Assembly: GCA_003598065.1 (NCBI GenBank)
Contig: QZKR01000183.1
Span: 1 to 43,725, forward strand
Origin: Myxococcales bacterium
GTDB taxonomy: Bacteria; Myxococcota_A; SURF-8
DNA length: 43,725 nucleotides
Reading direction: 5' to 3'
The position numbers and the translations under genes were made by a program. The notes under the pieces are model-generated. The model searched no databases. It was not told the DNA's origin and saw only the letters and a list, made by a program, of their open reading frames with translations. Positions 1 to 8,700 of this stretch are shown here, piece after piece; the first letter of the stretch is position 1; every line of letters starts with the position of its first letter.

Positions 1-996
1 CAGCGCGGCATCGGGCTGCTTGTCATAGCGGCCGGCGAGCCGCTCGACCGTCAGCAGCAGCGGCTTGGCCGGCTTCTCGCCGGTAAGCGCCCAGGCAAGC
101 GCGCCGGCGGGGAACGAGGCGCGTCTTTGCGCCTCGGCGTCGTCCTGCAAACCGGCGAGACCCTTGAGCGGCCGGCCGGCGCGATCTAGGAGAGCCAGTC
201 TGAACCCCCAATCGGCCTCGCGGCCTCCGACCTTCACCAGAATGTCGTTGACGCCTTTTTTCAGATTCACCCGATACGCCGACTGCCAGCGCCGCGCCGG
301 CCGATCCTCCGGCCACGCCGCCGCGAGGCGGCCGTTCAACCAGGCCTTGAGCGAACCGCCTGAGCCGATCAGCAGGACCGCGGACATGGCGCGCGGCGCG
401 AAGACGCGTCCCCAGGCGTAGGCGACGGACTGCGTGGACGACGTATAGACATCGGCGAAGTCCTGGTAGCCGGTCAGACGATTGACGTCGGGGAAACTCC
501 GCCAGGAAACGGGCCGCTCCTTGCCGTCCATCGTCGCCTCGGGATCGTACCCTTGTTCGGGCGGATAAACGGCGTCGAAACCCACGCCGCCTTCATTGTC
601 GAAGGGCCCCGCGACAAGCCAGCGCGTGACGATACCCATGGGCGCGAGCGCCGCCGCGATCGCCTCCGGCTCCCCCGTCGTCCAGGCGGCTTCGTGAACG
701 CACCACGCCGCGAGTTGTCGCACCTCGAAACCGCTTTTCGGCGAGACGAGCAGCCGCGAACAAAGCGCGTCGATCGTCTGGGGAACATCCGTGAACTTGC
801 GCAGATCCAAAAGCGAATAAAATCGCTCCAGGCTCGCATGGTCGCCGGGTTGGGCGGCGATCTCGGCGGCGAGCCGCCGAACCCGCGCATCGAGGCTTTC
901 CGCCTCCGCCGCCCAGGCGATCGACGTCAGCGCCGCCGTCCACAGCGAGATGATGAAAAAAGTCCGATAAATCGCGCGTCTCCGAAACAGCGTCAT
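1..996 (-). CDS. secreted protein with GPF..PPE beta-domain (3' part outside window)
   Basis: The frame is open from an ATG at 996 down to base 1, giving 332 residues with no stop, so the C-terminal part lies outside the window. The start is preceded by GAGGTG. Residues 1-30 form a signal peptide: an Arg-rich n-region (FRRR), a hydrophobic core, and an Ala-x-Ala site near residue 30. A short helical region follows. A beta-rich segment then begins with WLVAGPFDNEGG and YPPEQGYDPE and later shows KAWLNGRLAA and VNDILVKVGG. This pattern resembles the ligand-binding beta-sandwich that precedes DUF3857/transglutaminase regions in Myxococcota-like proteins, but the diagnostic part would be beyond base 1. 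Role unknown; exported or periplasmic location is well supported. It has its own promoter at 1066-1092. Confidence 0.72.
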   Translation of the reverse strand, partial: MTLFRRRAIYRTFFIISLWTAALTSIAWAAEAESLDARVRRLAAEIAAQPGDHASLERFYSLLDLRKFTDVPQTIDALCSRLLVSPKSGFEVRQLAAWCVHEAAWTTGEPEAIAAALAPMGIVTRWLVAGPFDNEGGVGFDAVYPPEQGYDPEATMDGKERPVSWRSFPDVNRLTGYQDFADVYTSSTQSVAYAWGRVFAPRAMSAVLLIGSGGSLKAWLNGRLAAAWPEDRPARRWQSAYRVNLKKGVNDILVKVGGREADWGFRLALLDRAGRPLKGLAGLQDDAEAQRRASFPAGALAWALTGEKPAKPLLLTVERLAGRYDKQPDAAL

Positions 997-1065
997 GCAT
1001 CACCTCGATCCGCTTTGCTGATCGCGATCAGGCGTCCCGGCCTCGGTCGGAAAAGAAATGCCCGC

Positions 1066-1092
1066 ACTATAGCACAGAGGACCGTATGACAA
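1066..1092 (-). promoter_or_regulatory. extended -10 sigma70 promoter for the secreted-protein gene
   Basis: On the minus strand TTGTCA (1092-1087) is followed 15 bases later by TATAGT (1071-1066), and TGC directly precedes the -10, giving an extended -10 element. The short spacer is tolerable with an extended -10. It lies about 70 bases upstream of the ATG at 996. Confidence 0.55.
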
Positions 1093-1183
1093 TATGGCAA
1101 ACGAAGGGAATCGATTCCACGCTATCGTCGGCCTGGACAGGCGTCGCTCCCTATCGCGAATCCGGATTTCCGCCCCGCCAGTA

Positions 1184-1211
1184 TTGACTTATTCCACCTC
1201 TTTGTTATCTT
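1184..1211 (+). promoter_or_regulatory. promoter of the PerR-like regulator
   Basis: TTGACT (1184-1189) is separated by 16 bases from TATCTT (1206-1211). It lies 36 bases upstream of the ATG at 1247 and directly precedes the palindromic sites at 1212-1232, so the regulator may control its own gene. Confidence 0.5.
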
Positions 1212-1232
1212 GTAATGGCTGTTACTTAGTAA
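1212..1232 (+). promoter_or_regulatory. overlapping inverted repeats, candidate PerR/Fur-type operator
   Basis: Two palindromes overlap here: GTAA-n6-TTAC (1212-1225) and the perfect TTACT-T-AGTAA (1222-1232). They sit between the -10 hexamer and the start codon of a PerR-family gene, where an autoregulatory operator would be expected. The 15-mer centred on 1227 partly fits the 7-1-7 Fur/PerR box. Binding is inferred. Confidence 0.45.
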
Positions 1233-1246
1233 TCGGGGACGTCATT

Positions 1247-1678
1247 ATGAAAAACGTCGATCAGGTGATCCGTGCCTTTCGTGATCGAGGCTACAAAGTT
1301 ACCCCCCAAAGAATCGCCATCTTGGAAGTTTTAGAAGGCAACAAAACCCATCCTTCCGCTGACGATATTTACGTTTCTTTGCGCCGCAAGCACCCTACCA
1401 TGTCCTTCACCACGGTTTACAACACGCTTGAAACCCTTAAAGAACTTGGCGAAATACAGGAATTGACGATCGACCAGCGTCGCCTGCACTACGATCCGGA
1501 CATCACGCTGCACCATCATATTATGTGCACCCAGTGCGGTCACATTGATGACATTTTCGCCGATTACACGCAGGCGATCCAGGTTCCCGAGGAGATTCTC
1601 CGGCGTTTTCATGTGAATGGGCACTCCGTGCAATTTTACGGCCTTTGCAGCTACTGCCAGGATCACGGCGACGCCTGA
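1247..1678 (+). CDS. perR: PerR-like Fur-family metalloregulator
   Basis: A 143-residue Fur-family repressor. The N-terminal winged helix (RGYKVTPQRIAILEVL, then TMSFTTVYNTLETL) is followed by the metal-binding dimerisation domain. Two CxxC pairs (C94/C97 and C134/C137) form the structural zinc site. The five regulatory ligands known from Bacillus subtilis PerR (His37, Asp85, His91, His93, Asp104) all have counterparts at a constant offset of two: H35, D83, H89, H91 and D102. Asp at the last position is typical of PerR, whereas Fur has Glu. This favours a peroxide sensor using metal-catalysed histidine oxidation, an inference from residues only. An in-frame extension to 1094 has no ribosome site; the ATG at 1247 follows GGGGAC and gives the usual family length. 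No catalase or peroxiredoxin gene lies alongside. Confidence 0.85.
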   Translation: MKNVDQVIRAFRDRGYKVTPQRIAILEVLEGNKTHPSADDIYVSLRRKHPTMSFTTVYNTLETLKELGEIQELTIDQRRLHYDPDITLHHHIMCTQCGHIDDIFADYTQAIQVPEEILRRFHVNGHSVQFYGLCSYCQDHGDA

Positions 1679-1762
1679 GGCAAGATCCGTCCCGTTTACT
1701 TCTTCGTCCACGCATGCTAATCCAGAGTCGAACGAAGCAAACCGGAGCGTGGAGGTGGCGGC

Positions 1763-3382
1763 ATGTCCGTACGGGAAAACGGTTGTCTGGCGCTGGAAAT
1801 CGCCGGCTCGCAACGACCGGCGGTGCGTCTCCCGTTGCGGACCGGGCTTTTCCGCATCGGATCGAGCCCCTTCAACGATCTCACGCTGACCGGCGACGGC
1901 GTGGCCCGCCGGCACGCCGAACTGCATCTGAACGACGGCGCGGCGATCTTGCGCGACGTCAGCGGCCAGGGGGTGATCGTCAACGGCGAATCGGTCGCCG
2001 AGACTCGCCTGAAGCCCGGCGACGCGTTGCGCCTCGGATCTTTCACGCTGAGCGTGACCGCCCTGCCGGCGGAAAACGGCGTTGCGCCCGTCACCAAACG
2101 CCTCGACGCCTCGGCCGACGCCTCTTTCCCGAGTCTTCTTACCTGGACAAACGACGGCCGGACACAAGAGATCGACCCGTGCCGCCCGCTCACCATCGGC
2201 GCGGCGGATACCTGCGACGTCGTCTTGAAAGATCCCTACGTTTCGCGCTTTCATTGCCAGCTTGTTCCCTCCTCCGAAGGCGTCGTGCTCGTCGATCTGA
2301 AAAGCACCAACGGCTCCTGGATCGGCGATCTGCGCGTTCATGAAGTCGTGCTTCCGGCCAGGGCCGATTTTCGCGTCGGCCGCACCTCTTTTCACTTCGA
2401 GGGCCGCGCCGCCGAAGAACGCGTTGAGCTTCCCGCCGTCTTCTTCGGCATGATCGGCCGGCACCCGAGTCTGCTCTCGGCGCAGACGCTCATGCGCCGC
2501 GCCGCGCCGCAGGACGAGACGGTGCTGATCGTCGGCGAGACGGGCACGGGCAAGGAACTGGCGGCGCGCGCCATCCATTTGTTGAGCGCGAAGGCCGGCA
2601 AGCCCTTCGTGGCCGTCAACTGCGCGGCGCTCGCCGCGGAGCTTGTCGAATCGGAATTGTTCGGCCACGAAAAAGGCGCGTTCACCGGCGCGGCGTCGGC
2701 GCGCGACGGGGCCTTCGTCGCGGCGAAGGATGGCACGCTGTTCTTGGATGAAATCGGCGAACTGCCGCCGGCGCTGCAGGCCAAGCTCCTGCGCGCCCTG
2801 GACACGCGCGAGATCAAGCCCGTCGGCGCGGACCGCGCCAGGCCGCACCGGGCCCGCGTCGTGGCGGCCACCAACCGCGATCTGGCGCAGATGGTGAAGC
2901 AGGGGACGTTCCGGCAGGATCTGTTCTTCCGTCTCACCGTGCTGCCGATCCACCTGCCGCCGCTGCGCGAGCGGCGCGAGGACGTCCTGCTTCTGGCGGA
3001 ACGTTTCGTCGCCGAGGCGGGCGTGAAAGCCGCGTTCACCCGGGCGGCGCAGGACGCGCTCATGTACCACTACTGGCCGGGCAACGTGCGCGAACTGCGG
3101 AACGTCGTCGCCACCACGCTCTGCTACCACCCCGAGGCGGCCGGCGCGGGCGTCATCGACGATACGCACCTGATGTTGCACGGTCCCGGGGCTTTGTTAG
3201 CGGGCGCTTTCGAGGCGTCCCCTCCCGCCGCCTACGACGGGCGGACCCTGGAGGACGCGGAAGCGACGCTGATCCGGGAGGCGCTTGTCCACTACGGCGG
3301 CAACAAGCTCGCCGCGAGCAAGGCCCTCGGCATCTCCAAATCCACGCTCTACGAGAAAATCAGGCGCTACAGGCTGGAATAA
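1763..3382 (+). CDS. double-FHA sigma54-dependent transcription activator
   Basis: 539 residues. Two forkhead-associated domains come first, at about residues 22-100 (RIGSSPFNDL, RRHAELH, VNGE) and 137-212 (IGAADTCDVVLKDPYVSRFHC, STNGSW). The sigma54 AAA+ domain follows, with Walker A GETGTGKE at 258-265, ESELFGHEKGAFTGA (the GAFTGA loop that contacts sigma54) ending at 310, Walker B GTLFLDEIGE at 324-333, and WPGNVRELRN near 438. A Fis-type helix-turn-helix (GGNKLAASKALGISKSTLYEKI) ends the protein. There is no receiver domain, so the input is probably a phosphothreonine partner read by the FHA domains, as in the myxobacterial FHA-activator family. The ATG is preceded by GGAGGTGGCGGC. It lies 84 bases after the PerR-like gene; its target promoters are unknown. 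Confidence 0.93.
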   Translation: MSVRENGCLALEIAGSQRPAVRLPLRTGLFRIGSSPFNDLTLTGDGVARRHAELHLNDGAAILRDVSGQGVIVNGESVAETRLKPGDALRLGSFTLSVTALPAENGVAPVTKRLDASADASFPSLLTWTNDGRTQEIDPCRPLTIGAADTCDVVLKDPYVSRFHCQLVPSSEGVVLVDLKSTNGSWIGDLRVHEVVLPARADFRVGRTSFHFEGRAAEERVELPAVFFGMIGRHPSLLSAQTLMRRAAPQDETVLIVGETGTGKELAARAIHLLSAKAGKPFVAVNCAALAAELVESELFGHEKGAFTGAASARDGAFVAAKDGTLFLDEIGELPPALQAKLLRALDTREIKPVGADRARPHRARVVAATNRDLAQMVKQGTFRQDLFFRLTVLPIHLPPLRERREDVLLLAERFVAEAGVKAAFTRAAQDALMYHYWPGNVRELRNVVATTLCYHPEAAGAGVIDDTHLMLHGPGALLAGAFEASPPAAYDGRTLEDAEATLIREALVHYGGNKLAASKALGISKSTLYEKIRRYRLE

Positions 3383-3474
3383 AGCACCGGGGCGCCGGGG
3401 CCTTTCCGTTCCCGCGATCGGGACTCAACAAACACCAGCGTCGCCAAGGAAGATGCACGGGCGGGAGAACCGCT

Positions 3475-4251
3475 TCAGCGCACGGCGCGCGAGTCGCAGG
3501 CGCACGCCGAGCCCTCGGCGTCGGCTTCGCAATGGCCGCCCGGAGCGCTCCACGCCTGGTCGCACCACGCGGCGCAGTCGATCGGCCGCCAGAGCCGTTC
3601 GCTACAGAAGCAGAACGTCGCCTCCGATTCGCAGAAGCCCGCGCCTTCCTCGTCGCAGGCGCCGGCGCAGGTGTCGGGCGTCTCGTCCACGCAGAGGCAT
3701 TGATCGTAACCGGCCTCGGGCAGGTAGCCGCAGCCTTCCAGCCGCTGGCCCGAGCGGGAGCAGACGTCGGCGCAGAGCACCAGCGTCCATTCGCCGGTCA
3801 GACAGACGCAGAGGCTGTCGCCGATGCAGAACGAGGCCACGGCTTCGCCGCAAGCTCCCTGGCATGAATCGGGCCATTCGGCGTCGCCGTCGAGGATCGG
3901 CTGGCCGTCCCCGTCGGGATTGGATTCGTCGCCATCTTCGGTTTGGGGAAGGCATAAATGGAAGGTGCGGCAGTCGGCCTCGGCGAGGCAGATCTGCGCC
4001 TGAAGATCGCCGGCCTGATCGGAACACAGAGCAAGACATTGCGCCACGCGGGGGTCGTCGTCGCCGGCGTCGTAGCAATCGGCCATGCGCGCGCAAGCGG
4101 CCAGGCAAACCTCGACATCGCCGCCGCCGTCGCCGTCCGCGTCTCCGGACGAAGAACCCGCTTCAAGGCAAGCTACAGCCGCCGCCATCACGACGATGAG
4201 CAGGAGAAATCGTATCGTTGAAGTCCAGGAATGCATGCGCACCGCTTTCAT
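3475..4251 (-). CDS. Cys-rich lipoprotein with tandem duplicated C-terminal modules
   Basis: 258 residues from the ATG at 4251. An upstream ATG at 4296 sits at the predicted transcription start of the 4305-4333 promoter and has no leader, so 4251 or 4236 is more likely. A lipoprotein signal (FLLLIVVMAAAVAC) leads to Asp/Gly spacers (DADGDGGGD). The module C-x3-C-x5-C-x12-C-x3-C-x11-C-x5-C follows, shared with the genes at 4393, 4814 and 18897. After a second acidic spacer come two similar Cys-rich units starting DSCQGAC and DTCAGAC, each with FC, CxC, W, DC/LC and a closing CxC, which looks like an internal duplication. Predicted outer-membrane or periplasmic lipoprotein, probably disulfide-bonded; function unknown. 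Confidence 0.82.
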   Translation of the reverse strand: MKAVRMHSWTSTIRFLLLIVVMAAAVACLEAGSSSGDADGDGGGDVEVCLAACARMADCYDAGDDDPRVAQCLALCSDQAGDLQAQICLAEADCRTFHLCLPQTEDGDESNPDGDGQPILDGDAEWPDSCQGACGEAVASFCIGDSLCVCLTGEWTLVLCADVCSRSGQRLEGCGYLPEAGYDQCLCVDETPDTCAGACDEEGAGFCESEATFCFCSERLWRPIDCAAWCDQAWSAPGGHCEADAEGSACACDSRAVR

Positions 4252-4304
4252 CGAGCGGTCGCCGTGGCGAGCGGAACGGCGCCCTCCGCCATTCACAAGA
4301 ATCT

Positions 4305-4333
4305 ATTATATAACAAATGCCGCGACGTGTCAA
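4305..4333 (-). promoter_or_regulatory. perfect-consensus sigma70 promoter
   Basis: On the minus strand TTGACA (4333-4328) and TATAAT (4310-4305) are exactly 17 bases apart, matching the housekeeping consensus at every position. Transcription would begin near 4298, just upstream of the Cys-rich lipoprotein gene ending at 3475. It lies directly downstream of the terminator at 4342-4370. Confidence 0.85.
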
Positions 4334-4341
4334 ATATCGCA

Positions 4342-4370
4342 CAACAAAAACGGCGCCCAAAGGGCGCCGT
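4342..4370 (-). terminator. intrinsic terminator of the small lipoprotein gene
   Basis: A perfect 9-bp stem (ACGGCGCCC, loop AAA, GGGCGCCGT; 4350-4370) is followed on the minus strand by TTTTTGTTG. It lies 22 bases after the stop codon at 4393, in the right orientation to end that transcript. Confidence 0.85.
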
Positions 4371-4392
4371 GCAGGTCCGTCAAACTCCCCGC

Positions 4393-4677
4393 TTAATTCG
4401 CGCCGGTGCCGCACTCGGCTTGAATATCGGCGCAGTTGGTTTTGTTGAGGCAGTCGGCCACGTCCTCGGCGATCTCGTCGGCTTCCTCGCAAGCCGATTC
4501 GCAGGAGGTGAGCCACTGGGTGTTGAGCGAGCCCGTGCCGCCATTGTCTGGATCGTCGCAATCCACAAGCTTCTGGCAGGCGTTCTTGCAGGCTTCGCGA
4601 TCCGGGTCGCCGCAGCCCGCCAAGCCGGCGAAACAGCACGCCACCATCAGCACGATCGCACCCAGTTTGCTCGTCAT
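4393..4677 (-). CDS. small Cys-rich lipoprotein, C3C5C family
   Basis: 94 residues. The ATG at 4677 is chosen over one 18 bases upstream because GGAGG lies 9 bases before it. The signal peptide ends in FAGLAGC, a good lipobox. The mature part has C-x3-C-x5-C-x18-C-x3-C-x12-C-x5-C-x6-C and many acidic residues. The copy at 18897 has identical cysteine spacing, the same GGTGSLN segment and the same CGTGAN end, so the two are close paralogs. The even cysteine count in the mature domain suggests disulfide-stabilised helices outside the cytoplasm. No known family recognised; function unknown. Promoter at 4773-4801, terminator at 4342-4370, so it is monocistronic. Confidence 0.85.
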   Translation of the reverse strand: MTSKLGAIVLMVACCFAGLAGCGDPDREACKNACQKLVDCDDPDNGGTGSLNTQWLTSCESACEEADEIAEDVADCLNKTNCADIQAECGTGAN

Positions 4678-4772
4678 CACTCTTCCTCCGTTCACCTTGG
4701 CTGCGGTTCGCCTTCCCGTCGCCGCTGGCCGGCGGCGCGACAGCGATTGTCACCCGACGGGATCAGGGCGAA

Positions 4773-4801
4773 ACTATACCCGAGCCCGCCTTTCCGGTCA
4801 A
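4773..4801 (-). promoter_or_regulatory. sigma70 promoter of the small lipoprotein gene
   Basis: On the minus strand TTGACC (4801-4796) is followed after 17 bases by TATAGT (4778-4773). This is the same sequence and spacing as the bamD promoter at 14241-14269. Transcription would start about 90 bases upstream of the ATG at 4677. Confidence 0.78.
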
Positions 4802-4813
4802 GCTTTCGGCGTT

Positions 4814-5155
4814 TCAGTAAGTATAGCCGCAATCGAAAATCGGCTGGCAGCCCGCTTCGATCTCTTCGTCGGTGCAGGTGCAACTGGCCGTTTCGATGCA
4901 ATTGAGGACCGGCGTATCGAAGTAGCCGGACTGCCCGCACTGCCGACGGCACTCATCGACGTAAGCACTGCTGCCGATGCAGTCGCCGACCTTGTCGCAC
5001 GCATTCCTGCAGCGCTCTTCGTCGATGGCGCCGCCGCCGGCGAGGGGATCCGTCGGATCGGCCTCGTCGCCGGCATCGCCGCAGCCGACGATGTTCAGCG
5101 CACCGATCAGCAGGACGGCGCATACCACCCACACCCATTTGCGAAGCGCGGCCAT
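4814..5155 (-). CDS. small Cys-rich lipoprotein, C3C5C family
   Basis: 113 residues from the ATG at 5155, which has AAAGGAG ten bases upstream; the longer in-frame extension to 5335 has no signal peptide or ribosome site. The lipobox is LNIVGC. An acidic and Gly-rich spacer leads to C-x3-C-x5-C-x9-C-x3-C-x12-C-x5-C, then extra CTC and C-x5-C elements and the end CGYTY. The cysteine frame matches the neighbours at 3475 and 4393 although the rest of the sequence has diverged strongly. Three such genes in a row suggest tandem duplication. Function unknown; envelope location predicted. Confidence 0.82.
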   Translation of the reverse strand: MAALRKWVWVVCAVLLIGALNIVGCGDAGDEADPTDPLAGGGAIDEERCRNACDKVGDCIGSSAYVDECRRQCGQSGYFDTPVLNCIETASCTCTDEEIEAGCQPIFDCGYTY

Positions 5156-5713
5156 ATCGATCGTCTCCTTTCGTCTCGCCGTGAAATGTCCGATGCGGAC
5201 ACGAGCGCAAGAATGGTGCTTGGGTAGCACAATCCACCGTTTGCTGTCAAGCAATTCCCAGGGGTTGCGGTGATTTGCGCGTTCACTGCGCCTAAAAAGA
5301 GCCCCGTGCGGCGGGAATTCTGCGCCCTCCTGCACGATATTTGTCCGACGCGGCCGTCCGTATCTGCGTCAACACCTATGCTCAATAGAAAACTATTCAT
5401 GAAATCATCTGGATCTCTCGTATTTTTTCTGCCATCGCTATTATCATGAAATTTTTCAACTATTTCGACTTTCATGTCAATTTGGGCTTCGGACCCTTTT
5501 TATAAGAAATATCCAAGAGTTTACAGGTAGAAAGGACGACTTTTTAATTTCGCTTTTAGCAAAATTATGGTAAACTTCGCCCCGATATGGGGAAACGCGA
5601 CTGACTATCTCCTGACAGAAACGAACTATACGAATACTTGGCGGAAGGTGGAAGTTTCTCCACGGGAGGGGTCGCGCGCAGACCGAGTCACGTCGAAGGT
5701 TGTAGGGCGGTAC
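5156..5713 (+). other. non-coding divergent region, partly AT-rich
   Basis: This 558-base gap separates divergent genes. It holds the likely promoter of the minus-strand lipoprotein (5221-5250). From about 5380 it becomes AT-rich. The downstream frame stays open back to an ATG at 5567, but that start has no ribosome site and the extra 49 residues do not look like part of a PilZ protein. No clear plus-strand promoter or RNA gene was found. Confidence 0.5.
5221..5250 (-). promoter_or_regulatory. possible promoter of the lipoprotein at 4814
   Basis: A perfect minus-strand TTGACA (5250-5245) lies 18 bases from TACCCA (5226-5221), with TGC just before it. The -35 is strong but the -10 is weak, so activity is uncertain. 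Confidence 0.4.
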
Positions 5714-8700
5714 ATGACGTTGTTCCAGCAGTATCAGGCGGGGCATGATCGGGAAGTCCGACGCTCAACCCGTAGACGCACGCTGGCTACCGTTACCGTC
5801 GTCAAGGGGCCGGAATTTGAAGAAGACGCGGCCGTCACCAATTTGAGCGTTGAAGGGGCTTTCGTCCGCACGACGCAACGCTTTCCCATCGGCACCCGCT
5901 TCGTCTTCCGCATCGACCTGCCCACCAGCCGCGAGCGACCGATCCAGGTTGGGGCCGAAGTGGTTCGCGAGGACGAGGACGGTCTCGGGCTTCTGTTCGT
6001 CGATATCCAGTCGCGCGACCGCTCCCGGCTGCGCGAGTACGCCCGTTTCGCCGAAATGGACGACACCGTCGTCCGCGTCCAGCGGCGCATGGACACGCTT
6101 CTATCCGGCAACCTGCTGCCGATTTCCGACCACGAAGCTATCGAAGAGCGCCTAAAACTCGCCGCCGACCGCCGGTTGAAAGCGCTGGTCGTCGATCCGG
6201 TGCGAAACACCGAGCCGATCTGGGCCACCGTCGGTCTGGACAGCAACGGACTGAGGCTGCACGAGATGGAGCGGCCGCTGTCCGATCGCGTCCGCGCCGT
6301 CTACATCGTCGTCTTCGACGGTCCGCTGCATTTCATGTTCGAGGGCCTTCTGGCCGAGCGGGGTCCGAATCCGCTCCTGCTCGAACCGGAGCGGATGTAC
6401 CACAACGAGCGCCGCGCCGGCCTGCGCAAGCCGCTGACCAACGCCTGGATGGAGTTCGAGGCGACCCACCTGGAAGACGGCATCCTGCGCCTGCCGGTCA
6501 TCGACCTCAGCGAACGCGGCTGCGCGATTCGCGCCTCGAAATCGAGCCTCATCATCCCCGGCATGCGCCTGCCGCCCTTCCAGATCGAATACCAGAACAC
6601 GCGGCTGACCCATCCCGGCGCGACCGTCAGGCGGCTGGCCTCGGCGGGATCGGAGGACTGGCTGGTCGGCTTGAACTTCGCCGGGGGCGCGGCCGAACGC
6701 GACGCCTTCGCCGAGATTCACTCTCGCCCCGTGAAAAACAGCATCTGGGTCAACCTGACGCGTTTCTCCTCGCTGGCCAAGCAGAAAATCCGCAGTCTCG
6801 TGCGCGTCAAAGGCGAAACGCGCCGCGATCAGGTGAACGTCGCCCGCTACAAGAACGACCGCGGCGACGGCGTCACGGCGCTTCTGGACGCCAGTTTCGA
6901 TCTGCGCGAGGATCAGCCTTCCGTGGACGTCGCCGTGATCGTCGCGCCCGCCTTTTTGCGGCGCAAGGAAGTCTTCAGCCTTCTGGCCCGTACGCTCATC
7001 GACAACTTCAAGGCGCAGAAGATCAACGGCGTCGTGCTGCGCTTCGACGCCACCCACACCGTCGGCGAAAGCGAGGTCGATCCGGAACTCGAAAAGAAGG
7101 GCTGTCCCTACCTTCGCTGGACGTTCTCGCATCTCGAATCCGACATCAAAGCCAGCCTGCAGCACGTGGAGCGGCGTTTCCGGCCGAAGAAGCGCGTCGT
7201 CGTGACTTTTTCCGTCGCGGCGATGGCGGCCCGGCGCTTCATCGCCGACAACGGCCGACCGTCGGTGGACCACTGGATCGCTCCCTTCGGCTGCCCCGAC
7301 GCCCAGGATATGTTTCAGAACTACCTGGCCGGCATCGACCTGTTCCAGAAATATTCGAACGGCCAGAGCGCCGAACCGTTCCTGATCTACGGCCGGCTCG
7401 CCGACCCCAATCACGTCTTTCCCGATGCGATGCGGCGCGGCATGGCCTTCCTGGATCAGGCCCGCCAGGACATGGCGCGCATCACCTGCCCCGTCACCTG
7501 GATCGTCGGCACTTACGATTACATGGTCACCCGCGAACGCGTCCGCCAGATGCTCAATGCCCCCGATGGCGGTCCGCGAAAGGTTTACGAGATGGCGTCG
7601 GGCCATGTCCTCAAAACCGGCGCGGAGGCGATCGAGTCGTTCAAGCTCATCTCCGAATCGATCTTCCGGCACATCTTCGGCCTCGACGTCGAGTCCGTCG
7701 AACCGGACATGGGCCTCTACCTCGTGCAGGACAAGGCCGAGTGGGCGCGCGTCAGCCAGGTGCGGCTCACCGACGCCGCCGCCTTCTGGTCGCGGCACCT
7801 CTTCGGCACCGGCGACGAGCGCGAAGGCTACGACGTGCTCTTGCACAATCCCGATTACGTCGCCTTCCTGCGCGAACAGGCGGCGCTCTTGGACCCGCGG
7901 CCGAGCGAACGCGTCGCCGACATCGGCTGCGGGACCGGCAATTTCAGTCTGGCGCTGCTGGACCGCTCCAGCCTGAAGGAAGCCCCGTTCTCGCTGGACT
8001 GCTTCGACCTCGTTCCCGAGGCGGTGAACGTCACGCGGCGCAAGCTGGAGAAAAAACTCGCCGAGACGCGCCTGAACGGCTCTCCGAAGCCGGCGATCAC
8101 GTACAACGTGCTCGACCTGGAAACGGCGAGGCTGCAGGCGGTGCGCGAATTTCTGGAAGGCGAACTTTACAGCGTCGGCGCCCTGGCCGGCCGCCTGGAA
8201 GGGTTGCCGCACGGCACGGTGCGCAAGCTGGAGGAAGCCTACAGCCAGGAATTGCACGCCATTCTGCGCGGCAAACCCGCAACGGTCGAGGCGGTTCGCG
8301 CCATGGCTCCCGAACTCGACGAGACGGAGGCGGAACTGGTGCTGGATCTCTCCTGTCTGGCCCGCTACGTTCGCGACCAGGCGGCGCCCTCCGACTTCAA
8401 ATGCACGCAGGGGCTCCCCGACGACGCCGGAACGTTGCGGCTGAAACACCTCACGGTCTCCCCCGGCCGGCGCGACGGGAGACTGCCTCTGCCCTCGGAG
8501 CGTTTCGACAAAATCGGCAGTTCGCTGGTCGTATCTTACGTTTACGACCCGCGCTCCGTCCTGAAGGAATTCCATCGCCTGCTCGTTCCCGGCGGGCGGG
8601 TGGTGCTTTCCAGCCTCAAACCGAACTTCGACGCTTCCAAAAGCTACCTGGAGGAAGCGAAAACGATCGCCGAGCGACGGGACCTCGCCCCTGAAGAGCG

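Noticed and set aside
5107..5475. Minus-strand frame of 122 codons in the gap before the PilZ gene
   Set aside because: No ribosome site or motifs, and it overlaps the start and promoter of the lipoprotein ending at 4814.
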